The notes: generated by a model not told the origin, from the sequence alone. A DNA stretch of 64,000 bases from an uncultured Hyphomonas sp. (GCF_963678195.1 NZ_OY782759.1:1922001-1986000), one strand, 5' to 3'. Positions 29,249 to 39,383 are shown, counted from the stretch's first letter. Made by a program: numbers and translations.

Positions 29249-30652
29249 TCAATACTTATAGTACATGTCGAACTCGACCGGGTGCGGGTGGAGTTCGTAC
29301 TTCATGTTTTCTTCCATCTTCAGGTCGATGTAGCCATCGATCTGGTCGTCGTCGAAGACGCCGCCCTTCTTGAGGAAGTCACGGTCTGCGTCGAGGGCCG
29401 CAAGGGCGTCACGCAGCGAGCCGCAGACCTGCGGAATAGCTTTCGCTTCTTCCGGCGGCAGGTCGTAGAGGTCCTTGTCCATGGCGTCGCCCGGGTGGAT
29501 CTTGTTCTCGATCCCGTCGAGGCCCGCCATGAGCAGGGCAGCGAACGCCAGGTAGGGGTTGGCCATCGGATCCGGGAAGCGGGTTTCGATACGCTTGGCT
29601 TTCGGGTTGTCGCCGAAAGGAATACGGATCGATGCCGAACGGTTGCGGGCTGAATAGGCCAGCATGACCGGTGCTTCGTAACCCGGCACCAGGCGCTTGT
29701 AGCTGTTGGTCGACGGGTTGGTCAGCGCGTTCAGGGCGCGGGCGTGCTTGATGATGCCGCCGATGTAGTAGAGGCAGGTCTCGGACAGGCCGGCATACTG
29801 GTCACCGGCGAACAGAGGCTTGCCGCCATTCCAGATGGACTGGTGCACGTGCATGCCGGAGCCGTTGTCCTTGTACATTGGCTTCGGCATGAAGGTTGCC
29901 GTCTTGCCGTACGAATGCGCCACGTTCTGAACGACGTATTTGTAGAGCTGAAGGCGGTCAGCCATCACGGTCAGGGTCGAGAATTTCAGACCCAGTTCGT
30001 GCTGTGCTGGCGCCACTTCGTGGTGATGCTTCTCCGGGTCGAGGCCGATGTCAGCCATGACCGACAGCATTTCGCTGCGCATGTCCTGTTCGGAATCGAT
30101 TGGCGGCACCGGGAAGTAGCCACCCTTCGGGCCTGGGCGGTGGCCCATATTGCCCATTGGGTATTCCTTGGCCGTGTTGATCGGCAGTTCGGTCGAGTCG
30201 AAGGAATAACCGGTGCTGTGCGGTTCGACGCTCCAGCGCACATCGTCAAAGACGAAGAACTCTGCTTCCGGTCCGAAGAAGACGGTGTCGCCAACGCCGG
30301 ACTGTTTCACATAGGCTTCAGCCTTCTTGGCGGTCATCCGCGGGTCGCGGTTGTAGGCCTGGCCTGTGATCGGATCCAGAATATCGCACATCACGGCGAG
30401 CGTGGTCTGCTGGAAGAACGGATCGATGATTGCAGACGACGTGTCCGGCTTCAGAAGCATGTCGGACTCATTGATGGACTTCCAGCCGGCAACGGAAGAG
30501 CCGTCAAACATCTGGCCGTCGACGAAGAAGTCTGCGTCCACCATGTCCTTGTGGAATGACACGTGCTGCATCTTGCCGCGCGGGTCTGTGAAACGAAGGT
30601 CCACGTATTGGACGTCTTCGTCCTTCATGATCTTCATGAGGTTTTCAGCCAT
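29249..30652 (-). CDS. glnA: Glutamine synthetase type I
   Basis: ATP-dependent ammonium assimilation (glutamate to glutamine); dodecameric GSI-beta type, 467 aa. Visible: [18 protein letters not shown], the metal-binding [23 protein letters not shown], and the adenylylation loop [12 protein letters not shown] with the modifiable Tyr. Activity should thus be controlled by GlnE adenylylation together with PII. Start has GGAGGG upstream. It lies 54 bp after glnB on the same strand, the usual glnBA operon. Confidence 0.96.
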   Translation of the reverse strand: MAENLMKIMKDEDVQYVDLRFTDPRGKMQHVSFHKDMVDADFFVDGQMFDGSSVAGWKSINESDMLLKPDTSSAIIDPFFQQTTLAVMCDILDPITGQAYNRDPRMTAKKAEAYVKQSGVGDTVFFGPEAEFFVFDDVRWSVEPHSTGYSFDSTELPINTAKEYPMGNMGHRPGPKGGYFPVPPIDSEQDMRSEMLSVMADIGLDPEKHHHEVAPAQHELGLKFSTLTVMADRLQLYKYVVQNVAHSYGKTATFMPKPMYKDNGSGMHVHQSIWNGGKPLFAGDQYAGLSETCLYYIGGIIKHARALNALTNPSTNSYKRLVPGYEAPVMLAYSARNRSASIRIPFGDNPKAKRIETRFPDPMANPYLAFAALLMAGLDGIENKIHPGDAMDKDLYDLPPEEAKAIPQVCGSLRDALAALDADRDFLKKGGVFDDDQIDGYIDLKMEENMKYELHPHPVEFDMYYKY

Positions 30653-30706
30653 TGGAAATGCCCTCCATCTGTAAACTTGCTGAATTGTGTTTTTCGTTAT
30701 GCCGGA

Positions 30707-31519
<813 letters not shown>

Positions 31520-32059
31520 ATGATCTATCTCGTCCGTCATGGCGAAGCCGCGGCAAGCTGGGGCAACCACCCCGATCCGGGGTTGAGCGAACTTGGCCAC
31601 AAGCAGGCCGAGGCGGCCGCGGCGACGCTGATCGGCCTCGGGGCGCGCAGTGCGGTTTGCAGTCCCATGCAGCGTTGCCGCGAAACGGCGGCGGCATTCG
31701 AACGCCAGGCAGACGTGACGGCTCAGGTTGAACCTGTGGTTTCGGAGATCGAAACACCAGAAGGTGTCGGCGACCGGGTCGAATGGCTGCGGTCCTATAT
31801 GGCGGGCACCTGGGAAAACGAGGGGGCTGCGCATGACGCCTGGCGCAAGAAGATCGCGGAGGCACTGGCACTCCTGCCGGATAATACGGCGGTCTTTTCG
31901 CATTTCGTCGCGATCAATGCCGTTGTCAGCCTGATCGATCAGGACAGCCGCACCACCGTGTTCCGGCCGGGCCATTGTTCTATCACCAAAGTAGACTTCA
32001 GTGGCGCGGTGCCGCGCGTCATTGAATACGGAAGCCAGGCCGCGACTCGCGTGTTATGA
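31520..32059 (+). CDS. Histidine phosphatase family protein
   Basis: Small phosphoglycerate-mutase-fold phosphatase, 179 aa. The phosphohistidine motif is IYLVRHGEAAA at the very N-terminus; SPMQRCRETA carries the conserved Arg, and the second His lies in VFSHFVAINAVVS. The size and layout resemble SixA/CobC-like phosphatases; the substrate cannot be told. A structured hairpin (31463-31498) lies in its leader. Followed by the NAD(P)HX repair gene after 7 bp, so probably one transcript. Confidence 0.85.
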   Translation: MIYLVRHGEAAASWGNHPDPGLSELGHKQAEAAAATLIGLGARSAVCSPMQRCRETAAAFERQADVTAQVEPVVSEIETPEGVGDRVEWLRSYMAGTWENEGAAHDAWRKKIAEALALLPDNTAVFSHFVAINAVVSLIDQDSRTTVFRPGHCSITKVDFSGAVPRVIEYGSQAATRVL

Positions 32060-32066
32060 GCCTGCC

Positions 32067-33509
32067 ATGGGCAGACCGATACTTACACCGCAGGAAATGC
32101 AGGCCGCCGAACAGGCGATTTTTGCGCAGGGGCTCGACAGTTTCGAGCTGATGCAGCGCGCTGGCGATGCCGTCGCCGAATTCGTCCACGCGAACTGGCC
32201 GGAAGGATCCATCCAGGTCCTGTGCGGGCCCGGCGGGAATGGTGGCGATGGCTTCGTCGCGGCGTCGAAACTGGCGAAGCTCTGGCGGGATGTGAACGTT
32301 TACTGCATGGTCCCGGTAACTGAGCTGACGGGCGATGCAGCCAAGGCAGCTGCCCTGTGGGATGGCCCGGTCGGTACACTGGAAGACGCACTTGAAGCGC
32401 CGCACGACCTTGTTCTGGATGGGCTTTTCGGCGGCGGCCTTTCCCGTCCCCTTGAAGGCACTGCTGCGCAGCTCGCCCAGCGTGGCGGGCGGGTGATCTC
32501 CATCGACGTGCCATCCGGTATTTGCGGTCTGCGCGCCAAACCGCTTGGCCCTTGTTTCATCGCGGAAGGGACGATCACCTTCGCCGCGCTGCGCCCGGCG
32601 CATGTTCTCCGCCCGGCATCGGCTTATTGCGGCAATGTTCTGGTCGCCGACATCGGCGTTCCGGTGCAGACGCGGCTTATGGAAAACAGCCCGATGCTGT
32701 GGCTGCGGATGCTGCCCCAACCGGGCATGGCAGACCACAAGCACAGCCGCGGGCACCTGAAAGTGCTGAGCGGCGGCATATCCTCGACCGGTGCAGCGCG
32801 GCTCGCCGTGCGGGCGGGCCTGCGGATCGGGGCGGGGCTGGCGACGCTGCTGACGCCGCCCTCGGCGCTGATGGTCAATGCCAGCCAGTTGACGGCTGTG
32901 ATGGTCAAAGCTGTCGACGGCGCGGAAGAGCTCTCCGAAGCGATCCAGACGGCGTCGGTCGTGATCGCCGGGCCAGGCGCGGGAATCACCCCGGCAACCC
33001 GGGCCAATGTCGAGGCGATCCTGAACGGGCCGGGGCGCGCGGTGCTCGATGCCGATGCGCTGACTGTGTTTGAGTCACAACAGGACCAGCTATTCAAACG
33101 CCTGCGTCCGACAGACCTGCTGACCCCGCATATCGGCGAGTTCAATCGCCTGTTCGGGGACCTGCTGGAAACCGCCACCAACAAGGTGGAAGCCGTGCGG
33201 CAGGCCTCCGAAAAGGCAGGCTGTACGGTGCTCCTGAAAGGGCCGGACACCGTCATCGCACAGCCGGACGGGGGCGCAGTCGTCAATATTCATGCGACGC
33301 GCTGGCTCGCGACAGCAGGCTCGGGCGACGTTCTGGCAGGCTTTGCAGGCGGGCTGATGGCGCAGGGAATCGATACGCTGGTCGCGGCCAGCATGGCAGC
33401 CTGGATCCATGGCGAGGCCGGGCGCCGCGTTGGCGCGGGCCTGATTTCCGAAGACCTGGAGCGTCAGGTTCCGGATATCCTGAGCGCCCTGCATGGCGAG
33501 ATTGGCTGA
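32067..33509 (+). CDS. nnr: Bifunctional NAD(P)HX epimerase/dehydratase
   Basis: Metabolite-repair enzyme that epimerises damaged NAD(P)H hydrates and dehydrates the S form back to NAD(P)H using ADP. It has 480 aa. The N-terminal YjeF_N epimerase domain (about 1-210) has VLCGPGGNGGDGFVAA; the C-terminal ribokinase-like dehydratase domain has VIAGPGAG, LTPHIGEFNRLFG and the nucleotide/catalytic motif TAGSGDVLAGFAGGL. Start ATG 32067 chosen from homology; the frame is open from 32001 inside the phosphatase gene. Confidence 0.92.
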   Translation: MGRPILTPQEMQAAEQAIFAQGLDSFELMQRAGDAVAEFVHANWPEGSIQVLCGPGGNGGDGFVAASKLAKLWRDVNVYCMVPVTELTGDAAKAAALWDGPVGTLEDALEAPHDLVLDGLFGGGLSRPLEGTAAQLAQRGGRVISIDVPSGICGLRAKPLGPCFIAEGTITFAALRPAHVLRPASAYCGNVLVADIGVPVQTRLMENSPMLWLRMLPQPGMADHKHSRGHLKVLSGGISSTGAARLAVRAGLRIGAGLATLLTPPSALMVNASQLTAVMVKAVDGAEELSEAIQTASVVIAGPGAGITPATRANVEAILNGPGRAVLDADALTVFESQQDQLFKRLRPTDLLTPHIGEFNRLFGDLLETATNKVEAVRQASEKAGCTVLLKGPDTVIAQPDGGAVVNIHATRWLATAGSGDVLAGFAGGLMAQGIDTLVAASMAAWIHGEAGRRVGAGLISEDLERQVPDILSALHGEIG

Positions 33510-33647
33510 CCCGGCTGTTGGATAAGCCGCCAGCCAGGCAATCACGAACACCGTCTATAGACCCTCAACAGACCGTATATAGCGCACGTTCCGGTGCATC
33601 GGCCCGTTGTCTCCGCGCGCGCTCTCGCCTAAACGTGCGCCCGGAAC

Positions 33648-33732
33648 GCGGATGTGGCGGAATTGGTAGACGCACTGGATTTAGGTTCCAGCGCCGCAAG
33701 GCGTGGAGGTTCGAGTCCTCTCATCCGCACCA
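33648..33732 (+). tRNA. tRNA-Leu (anticodon UAG)
   Basis: An 85-nt cloverleaf: acceptor GCGGATG/CATCCGC, anticodon stem CTGGA/TCCAG around loop TTTAGGT (anticodon TAG, reads CUN), a long variable arm as in class II tRNAs, the T-arm GGTTCGAGTCC, discriminator A and encoded CCA. The 3' end runs straight into the three-stem element at 33731-33793. Confidence 0.96.
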
Positions 33733-33793
33733 TTCGGCCGAGGTGCCGCTTCGCGGCACAAATCGATCAAGGATCGATTTGAACGGCCGAATG
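33731..33793. repeat. Compact three-stem inverted-repeat element at the tRNA-Leu 3' end
   Basis: An outer 10-bp perfect inverted repeat (33731-33740 with 33784-33793) encloses two perfect hairpins: 33743-33749 with 33753-33759 (7 bp, loop TTC) and 33760-33768 with 33772-33780 (9 bp, loop AAG). Only five bases outside the loops stay unpaired, so the whole 63 bp folds as a three-way junction in either DNA strand or in RNA. It overlaps the CCA end of the tRNA by two bases. It might act in tRNA 3' processing or termination, or be the end of a mobile or repetitive element; no copy was seen elsewhere in this window. Confidence 0.7.
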
Positions 33794-33900
33794 CTCGAAG
33801 CGCAAGCGAGAGCCAGACTGAAAATTCTGTGTCGATTCCATTTTAATTGCTCTCCACGGTTGAGCGCGTAACTTGTGCTTAAATCCTTGGGGAGGATCAG

Positions 33901-34662
33901 ATGCGGGCTTCACCACTTCGGTTTGTCATATTAGCAATTGGAGCACTCTTAGCCTTCAGTGCTTGGACAGCGCACGATTATCCTGGGCTTTCGACGATTA
34001 TTACTTGGCTAGCGTACTTCAGACCGCCGGTAGCGCCTGATAGCCGAGTAACCGCAACTTCTATTGAACTAGCGAATTCGGCAGCGCAGCGGTCGATGGC
34101 ATGGACATCTTATTGGTTGATGGTCGTTTCCTGCGTGGGCTTATTGGGGGTTGTCGGAACTCTGTACGAAGCGAGAAGGTTGTTTAAAGAAACAAGGGAT
34201 AGCAACTTTATTCAAAGAGAAATTGGCTGGAACCAAACCCGCGCCTACGTCACTGTTTCAAACTGCACATTCAGTATGGAACCTGGAAATATTCCTACCG
34301 TCAGGGCGAGATTTAAGAACAATGGATCCAGTCCGGCGAAAGATATGGTTATCCAGCGACGCCTAGGCGTTCGAATGGTGCCCCTTTCACCCGATGACTT
34401 TGATTTGCCCTACATTGAAGGGGAATCTCGAATTAGTTTGGGATCCGGGTCTGAGATTGAGATTATTCAGGATGCACCTCCAATGGCTCCGGAAATGCTC
34501 GCCGCCTACGAAGGTGAACTCGCTGTCTTAGTTTTTTTCGGTGAAGTTACCTATCGCGACATTTTTGATCGGGCCTTTGTCACCAAATTTCGTATGACCC
34601 GCAAAAGAAGTCAGAGGCTTACAGCGATGACATTCACAGCCGAAGGAAACAGCTCGACTTAG
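33901..34662 (+). CDS. Hypothetical two-helix membrane protein, possible island cargo
   Basis: I do not recognise this 253-aa protein. It has two hydrophobic segments (about residues 7-22 and 66-86) followed by a soluble domain of about 160 residues, with ETRDSNFIQREIGWNQTRAYVTVSNCTF at the transition (split here as about residues 97-124); the WNQTRAYV type of stretch recurs in small membrane proteins of unknown role. Start ATG 33901 has GGGGAGGATC upstream. Base use is lower in G+C than the neighbours: 50% in 33961-34020 and 45% in 34201-34260, against 63% in 34981-35040. Together with its place beside a tRNA gene this suggests horizontal gain. Confidence 0.75.
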   Translation: MRASPLRFVILAIGALLAFSAWTAHDYPGLSTIITWLAYFRPPVAPDSRVTATSIELANSAAQRSMAWTSYWLMVVSCVGLLGVVGTLYEARRLFKETRDSNFIQREIGWNQTRAYVTVSNCTFSMEPGNIPTVRARFKNNGSSPAKDMVIQRRLGVRMVPLSPDDFDLPYIEGESRISLGSGSEIEIIQDAPPMAPEMLAAYEGELAVLVFFGEVTYRDIFDRAFVTKFRMTRKRSQRLTAMTFTAEGNSST

Positions 34663-34748
34663 AAGGCGAACAATCTATCTCGGGGCAGGGCTATACGCTT
34701 CCGGCAGAGATGCCGGACGGGGGCAAAGAGACAAAGGAAACACGCGAC

Positions 34749-35684
34749 ATGACATTCGACCCCTCGATCGGTGTTCCCGGAAAACCCTGGGGCGAGGCGG
34801 AACGCGACCAGTGGAGAGCCCTGCAAACGCCACAACGAAGCTATGCTGACGATGTCCTCTCCCGAATGGATAGGCTGGGCGAACGGTTTGCGCGGGTTAC
34901 CTACGGCCGGATCGAATATGCTGGCGAGTCTTATGACCTCCATGCCTTTCGCAGCCCTGATTGGGACCCCGCTCTGCAGACAGCTTTGGTGACCGGCGGC
35001 GTGCATGGATATGAGACCAGCGGCGTCATGGGTGCACTGGCCTTTCTCGAGCAATCCGCAACGGCCTATGCTGGCAAGGTGAACCTACTGGTGGCGCCTT
35101 GTGTAAGCCCGTGGGCGTATGAGCGCATCAACCGCTGGAACTATGATGCCGTCGATCCGAACCGGAATTTCCGGGCGGATGGGCCGGCACGTGAAGCGAC
35201 CGCCCTGATCGAATTGGTGCAGGCCACCTCACGCGATTACCTCCTCCATGTCGACCTGCACGAAACGACGGACAGCGACGAGACCGAATTCAGGCCGGCT
35301 CTGAGTTCGCGCGATGGCAAGCCTTTCGAACCGGGCGCCATTCCCGATGGGTTCTACCTGGTCGCCGACAGCGAGGATCCGCAGCTGGATTTCCAGCAAG
35401 CCGTCATCTCGGCGGTCGAACAGGTGACCCATATCGCCCCGGCGGATGAGAAGGGTGAGATCATTGGCTCGCCCGTTATTGGCCCTGGCATCATCGAGTA
35501 TCCCCTGACACAGCTGGCCCTCTGCGCGTCGATCACGAATGCGCAATTCAAGACTACCACCGAAGTCTATCCGGACAGCCCGCGCGTGACCCCGGAAGAC
35601 TGCAACCGGGCGCAGGTGGCGGCGGCTTGCGCCGCGCTGGACTTTGCATTGGCGCACTCCGTGCGCTTCATACAGCCGGGCTAA
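34749..35684 (+). CDS. M14-family metallocarboxypeptidase-like protein
   Basis: Zinc carboxypeptidase fold, 311 aa. Zinc ligands are seen in GGVHGYETSG (HxxE) and the later LLHVDLHETTD; the substrate-binding DPNRNFR and the late Glu in TTEVYPDSP are present. There is no signal peptide, so it is probably cytoplasmic and may trim peptides or deacylate a small molecule, as some bacterial members do. Start ATG 34749 has AAGGAAA upstream; an ATG at 34710 would add 13 residues. The 3' end overlaps the convergent DJ-1 gene by 4 bp. Confidence 0.82.
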   Translation: MTFDPSIGVPGKPWGEAERDQWRALQTPQRSYADDVLSRMDRLGERFARVTYGRIEYAGESYDLHAFRSPDWDPALQTALVTGGVHGYETSGVMGALAFLEQSATAYAGKVNLLVAPCVSPWAYERINRWNYDAVDPNRNFRADGPAREATALIELVQATSRDYLLHVDLHETTDSDETEFRPALSSRDGKPFEPGAIPDGFYLVADSEDPQLDFQQAVISAVEQVTHIAPADEKGEIIGSPVIGPGIIEYPLTQLALCASITNAQFKTTTEVYPDSPRVTPEDCNRAQVAAACAALDFALAHSVRFIQPG

Positions 35685-36418
35685 TTCGTCTCCGTAATTT
35701 CTACCGCAAACGGATCATCAGACGGGTCGTCGTTCCAGAGGTATTCCGCCACTTTGGCGACGTTCTCGGCTTTCTCCCGGCCTTCGAGATCTTGGATCAG
35801 GGCAATGGCCATGTCGATACCGGCGGAGATGCCGGACGAGGTGACGTATTTCCCGTCCTCAACCCAGCGGGCGCTTGGCTGCCAGAGGACGTCGTCGTCC
35901 TGGCTGGTCACGAAGGTCCAGGCCATCTTGTTCGAGGTCGCTTTGTGCCCGTCGAGCAGGCCAGCCTTGGCCAGCACGGCCGAGCCGGTACAGACCGAGG
36001 TCGTGTACTCAGTACCTTCATCCTGCTTGCGCAGGAAATCGAGCATGACGGGATTGTTCACTTCCGTGCGCGTTCCCATGCCGCCGGGGATCATGATGAT
36101 GTCGAACTGGGGCGCGTCGTCGAAGGAATAGTCGGTGACCGTGTCGATCCCCTGGGCCGAGCTCACATTGCCGCCATGTTCGGAGACGGTGACGATTTTG
36201 TAGTCATTGAGGCGGCCCCACATTTCGACCGGGCCGAACACGTCCAGCGTCTCGAAGCGGGGGAAGAGCACGATGGCGAGCGTTTTCGCCTTCTCCTTTG
36301 CCATCACCGGCGGCACTGGGGGTGTTGGGGCAGTCTGAGCGGCCGCTGGCAAGGCAAGGCCGGACAGCGAGAGGAGGGACGAGGCGAGCAGGGCACGGGC
36401 GAGGGTGGGAAGGTTCAT
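35681..36418 (-). CDS. Exported DJ-1/PfpI family protein
   Basis: DJ-1/PfpI superfamily protein of 245 aa with a Sec signal peptide (LARALLASSLLSLSGLALP, cleavage near AAAQ), so it is periplasmic. After AIVLFPRFETLDVFGPVEMW the nucleophile elbow reads TSVCTGSAVLAKAGLLDG with a cysteine, as in isonitrile hydratase-like and AraC-type DJ-1 domains. Substrate unknown. Start ATG 36418 is preceded by GGAG; ATG 36433 is an alternative. The open frame continues far upstream, antisense to tig, but without homology. Confidence 0.82.
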   Translation of the reverse strand: MNLPTLARALLASSLLSLSGLALPAAAQTAPTPPVPPVMAKEKAKTLAIVLFPRFETLDVFGPVEMWGRLNDYKIVTVSEHGGNVSSAQGIDTVTDYSFDDAPQFDIIMIPGGMGTRTEVNNPVMLDFLRKQDEGTEYTTSVCTGSAVLAKAGLLDGHKATSNKMAWTFVTSQDDDVLWQPSARWVEDGKYVTSSGISAGIDMAIALIQDLEGREKAENVAKVAEYLWNDDPSDDPFAVEITETN

Positions 36419-36611
36419 GTTGCGGGTCTCCATCTGTCGTAGAGCCTGCAGGCGTAAGCTGTGTCGCGAAAGGGATTTCCGGCCGATCCGGGCGAATTCG
36501 GCGTCATCTCCGACGGTTCCGGCAGAGGGCAGGCAGCTTCGCCGGGATTTTGAGCGAAGAGGCCGGGCCACTCCTTGAAATTGGCTCGCTGAAAATCCCG
36601 CAGAACCCGCG

Positions 36612-36640
36612 TGGACACGGCGTTTTCCGTGTGACATAAG
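36612..36640 (+). promoter_or_regulatory. Predicted promoter of tig
   Basis: TGGACA (36612-36617), 17-bp spacer, CATAAG (36635-36640). It places the start of transcription near 36647 and gives a leader of about 60 nt. Seen by eye only. Confidence 0.4.
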
Positions 36641-36706
36641 CCGCCCCTTCAGACACAGATCAGAAGGCTGCCGGATGGGCATGACCGGGCCTGATCGCCA
36701 GAACGG

Positions 36707-38056
36707 ATGAATGAACCGATGGAAGTGACCCAGACGAAGGCAGAAGGTCTCAGCCGCACCTTTGCCGTCAAGGTATCTGCAAGCGAACTGCAGTCCAAGC
36801 TCGACGCCCGGATTGAGGAAATCCGCCCGACCATGAACCTCAAGGGCTTCCGCCCCGGCAAGGTGCCTGCGTCGCACGTGCGCAAGATGTTCGGCCGCGA
36901 CCTGATGGGCGAAATCATCGACAAGACCGTCAACGAAACCAACCAGAAAGCCATCGAGGACGCAGATCTGCGCCCCGCCGGCCAGCCGGATGTGCACCTG
37001 GAAGGCGAGATCGAAGACGTGGTGAAGGGCGAGGCTGACCTTGCTTATCACATGCATGTCGACGTGATGCCGGAATTCGAGCCGGTGGACGTGAAGACGC
37101 TGAAAGTCACCCGCCCAGTCGCCGAAGTGGCTGACGAGCAGGTCGACGAGGCGCTCAAGAACCTCGCCGAGCAGAACAAGCAGTATGAGCCGCGCGGCAA
37201 GACCGCGAAGGCGAAAGACGGCGACGCAGTGGTCATCGACTTCGTCGGCAAAATCGACGGCGAGCCCTTTGATGGCGGCACCGCCGAACAGCAGACCGTC
37301 GTGCTCGGCTCCGGCCGCTTCATCCCGGGCTTCGAAGAGCAGCTCGTCGGCGTGAAGACCGGTGAAGAGAAGAACCTCGAAGTCAGCTTCCCGGAAGATT
37401 ACCCGTCGAAAGACCTGGCCGGGAAATCCGCCGTCTTCGAAACCAAGGTGCACGAAGTCCGCGCGCCGAAGGAAGCCGAAATCGACGACGAATTCGCCAA
37501 AGGCCTCGGCCTCGAATCGCTGGAACAGCTGACCGGCCTGCTCAAGGACCAGCTGAAAGGCGAACTGGATCAGGCATCGCGCAACAAGGCGAAGCGTGAC
37601 CTGCTGGACCGTCTGGACGAAGCCCACAGCTTCGACCTGCCGCCGAACATGGTCGAAGCCGAATTCGGCCAGATCTGGGACCAGCTTCAGCGTGAGATGG
37701 ACGCTGGCCGGGTCGACGACGCCGACAAGGAAAAGTCGGAAGACGACCTGAAGAAGGAATATCGCGAAATCGCTGAGCGCCGCGTGCGCCTCGGCCTCGT
37801 CCTGGCTGAGATCGGCCGCGTCAATGACGTGAAGATCACCGAGCAGGAAGTGCAGCAGGCCCTGATCCAGGAAGCCCGCCAGTATCCGGGGCAGGAGCGT
37901 GAAGTCATCGAGTTCTTCCAGAAGAACCCGAACGCAATGGCTCAGCTCCGCGCGCCGATCTATGAGGACAAAGTCGTCGACTACATCCTCGGCGAGGCGG
38001 ACGTGACCGACAAGACGGTCTCCCGTGAGGAGCTGTTCAAGGAAGACGAAGACTAA
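36707..38056 (+). CDS. tig: Trigger factor
   Basis: Ribosome-bound chaperone and prolyl isomerase, 449 aa (E. coli 432). The N-terminal ribosome-binding domain has the signature FRPGKVPASHVRKMFG (GFRxGKxP), then an FKBP-type PPIase domain (about 165-250, DAVVIDFVGKIDGEPFDGG, IPGFEEQLVG) and the long helical arm domain. An acidic tail EELFKEDED closes it. Start is either ATG 36707 or ATG 36719; the latter fits family N-termini (MEVTQTKAEGL) about as well. Own promoter and terminator, so monocistronic. Confidence 0.94.
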   Translation: MNEPMEVTQTKAEGLSRTFAVKVSASELQSKLDARIEEIRPTMNLKGFRPGKVPASHVRKMFGRDLMGEIIDKTVNETNQKAIEDADLRPAGQPDVHLEGEIEDVVKGEADLAYHMHVDVMPEFEPVDVKTLKVTRPVAEVADEQVDEALKNLAEQNKQYEPRGKTAKAKDGDAVVIDFVGKIDGEPFDGGTAEQQTVVLGSGRFIPGFEEQLVGVKTGEEKNLEVSFPEDYPSKDLAGKSAVFETKVHEVRAPKEAEIDDEFAKGLGLESLEQLTGLLKDQLKGELDQASRNKAKRDLLDRLDEAHSFDLPPNMVEAEFGQIWDQLQREMDAGRVDDADKEKSEDDLKKEYREIAERRVRLGLVLAEIGRVNDVKITEQEVQQALIQEARQYPGQEREVIEFFQKNPNAMAQLRAPIYEDKVVDYILGEADVTDKTVSREELFKEDED

Positions 38057-38085
38057 GCCTCTTCTGAACCTCACAGAAATTTAAG

Positions 38086-38113
38086 AACGCCGGGCCCCAA
38101 AGCCCGGCGTTTT
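38086..38113 (+). terminator. Intrinsic terminator of tig
   Basis: A 10-bp perfect stem (38086-38095 with 38102-38111), loop CCCAAA, followed by TTGCTGTTT. Lies 30 bp after the tig stop. Confidence 0.8.
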
Positions 38114-38154
38114 GCTGTTTGGCCGACTGTTCTCAAGTGGTGGGAGCGGGTTGG

Positions 38155-38171
38155 TAAACCGCCTATTAACC
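38155..38171. promoter_or_regulatory. CtrA-like site before the DUF2336 gene
   Basis: TAAA-N7-TTAACC (38155-38158 and 38166-38171), one mismatch from the CtrA consensus TTAA-N7-TTAA, about 50 bp upstream of the gene start. A further GTTAAT occurs at 38197-38202. Motif match only. Confidence 0.3.
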
Positions 38172-38219
38172 GGGGCAGGCGAAGGTGCCTCGAATCGTTA
38201 ATGAGGGGTTTCGGTTCCT

Positions 38220-39383
38220 ATGAGCGTACAAGCCATCCGGCCGCAACTGACAGAGCAGGACATCCACCGCCTGATGAAGGGCGAAACGCCCGAGCAGCGC
38301 GCGTCGGTGGCGCATCGTCTGTGCCGTCGCATTGCGCTCGACGTGCTGAGCGATGACGAACGCAAATACGCCGAAGAGATCATGGCCATCCTGGCCGATG
38401 ACGCGGCGGACCTCGTGCGCCGCACCCTGTCGGTCACGCTGCGCAATTCGCCGATCCTGCCGCGCGAGATCGCGCTGAAGCTGGCGCAGGACATCGAGGC
38501 CGTTGCCATTCCGGTGCTGCAGGATTCGCCGGTCTTTACCGAAGAAGACCTGATCGAGCTGGTTCTCTCCGTCACCTCGGCCAAGCAGGCCGCCATCGCA
38601 GCGCGTGACGGGATTTCCGTGACGCTGACGGAAGTGATCTCCGAGCATGGGCAGGTGGAAGCCGTCCGGGCGCTCGCCTCCAATTCCAGCGCCGAATATA
38701 CCGACCGGGCTTATGACGACACGCTGCGCCGTTTCGGCAGCGACGAGATCGTCCAGAAGGGCCTGATCCGGCGCGAGTTCATCCCGACTCATATCGCAGA
38801 AAAGATGGTTTCGCTGGTCTCCGGCCAGCTGTTCGACATGCTGGTGAACCGGCATGAGCTGCCGGCGCAGATGGCCATCGATCTGGCTGCTGGCGCGCGC
38901 GAGCGGGCGACCATCGATCTGGTCGAACAGGCAGGCCGGTCAAACGACCTTGTGCGGTTCGTGTCCCAGTTGAACCTCAATGGCCGTCTCAGCCATTCCC
39001 TCATCATGCGCGCGCTCTGCTGCGGACAGATGCCATTCGTGGAGCATGCGCTGGCCGAGCTGTCCGGTGTGGCGCACCAGCGGGTCTGGCTGATGATCCA
39101 TGATGCCGGGCCGCTGGGCCTGCAGGCGGTGTTCGACCGGGCAGGCATGCCGCGCAAGATGCTGCCGGCGTTCAAGGCCGCCGTGAACGTGTTCCATGAG
39201 ACGGCCTATGATGGCGGGCCGAATGACCGGGCACGTTTCCGCGCCCGCATGATCGAACGCGTGCTGACCCAGTTCCAGGCAATCCCGAAGGACGACCTCG
39301 AATACCTGCTTGAGAAGCTGGACTATTATTCCGAGATGGCGGCAGCCGAAGAGGCTGACAACGCCGATACGGACGCCGCTTAA
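38220..39383 (+). CDS. DUF2336 family protein
   Basis: All-helical protein of 387 aa, typical of alphaproteobacteria; function not established. It begins SVQAIRPQLTEQDIHRLMKGETPEQRASVAHRL (split, about residues 2-34) and is built of helical repeats resembling HEAT-type packing (VRRTLSVTLRNSPILPREIALKLAQDIEAVAIPVL region, about 62-97). It has no signal peptide or membrane segment. A degenerate EAL protein is convergent and overlaps by 4 bp. A CtrA-like site upstream hints at cell-cycle control. Confidence 0.85.
   Translation: MSVQAIRPQLTEQDIHRLMKGETPEQRASVAHRLCRRIALDVLSDDERKYAEEIMAILADDAADLVRRTLSVTLRNSPILPREIALKLAQDIEAVAIPVLQDSPVFTEEDLIELVLSVTSAKQAAIAARDGISVTLTEVISEHGQVEAVRALASNSSAEYTDRAYDDTLRRFGSDEIVQKGLIRREFIPTHIAEKMVSLVSGQLFDMLVNRHELPAQMAIDLAAGARERATIDLVEQAGRSNDLVRFVSQLNLNGRLSHSLIMRALCCGQMPFVEHALAELSGVAHQRVWLMIHDAGPLGLQAVFDRAGMPRKMLPAFKAAVNVFHETAYDGGPNDRARFRARMIERVLTQFQAIPKDDLEYLLEKLDYYSEMAAAEEADNADTDAA

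Noticed and set aside
33733-36418. Second attachment site (copy of the tRNA-Leu 3' end) bounding an island
   Set aside because: No copy of the terminal bases of the tRNA was found downstream, and no integrase gene is present, so an intact integrated element cannot be claimed.
36419-38074. 552-codon upstream extension of the DJ-1/PfpI frame, antisense to tig
   Set aside because: The DJ-1 protein has a clear signal peptide and a GGAG site at 36418-36430. The upstream part has no homology and mirrors tig.
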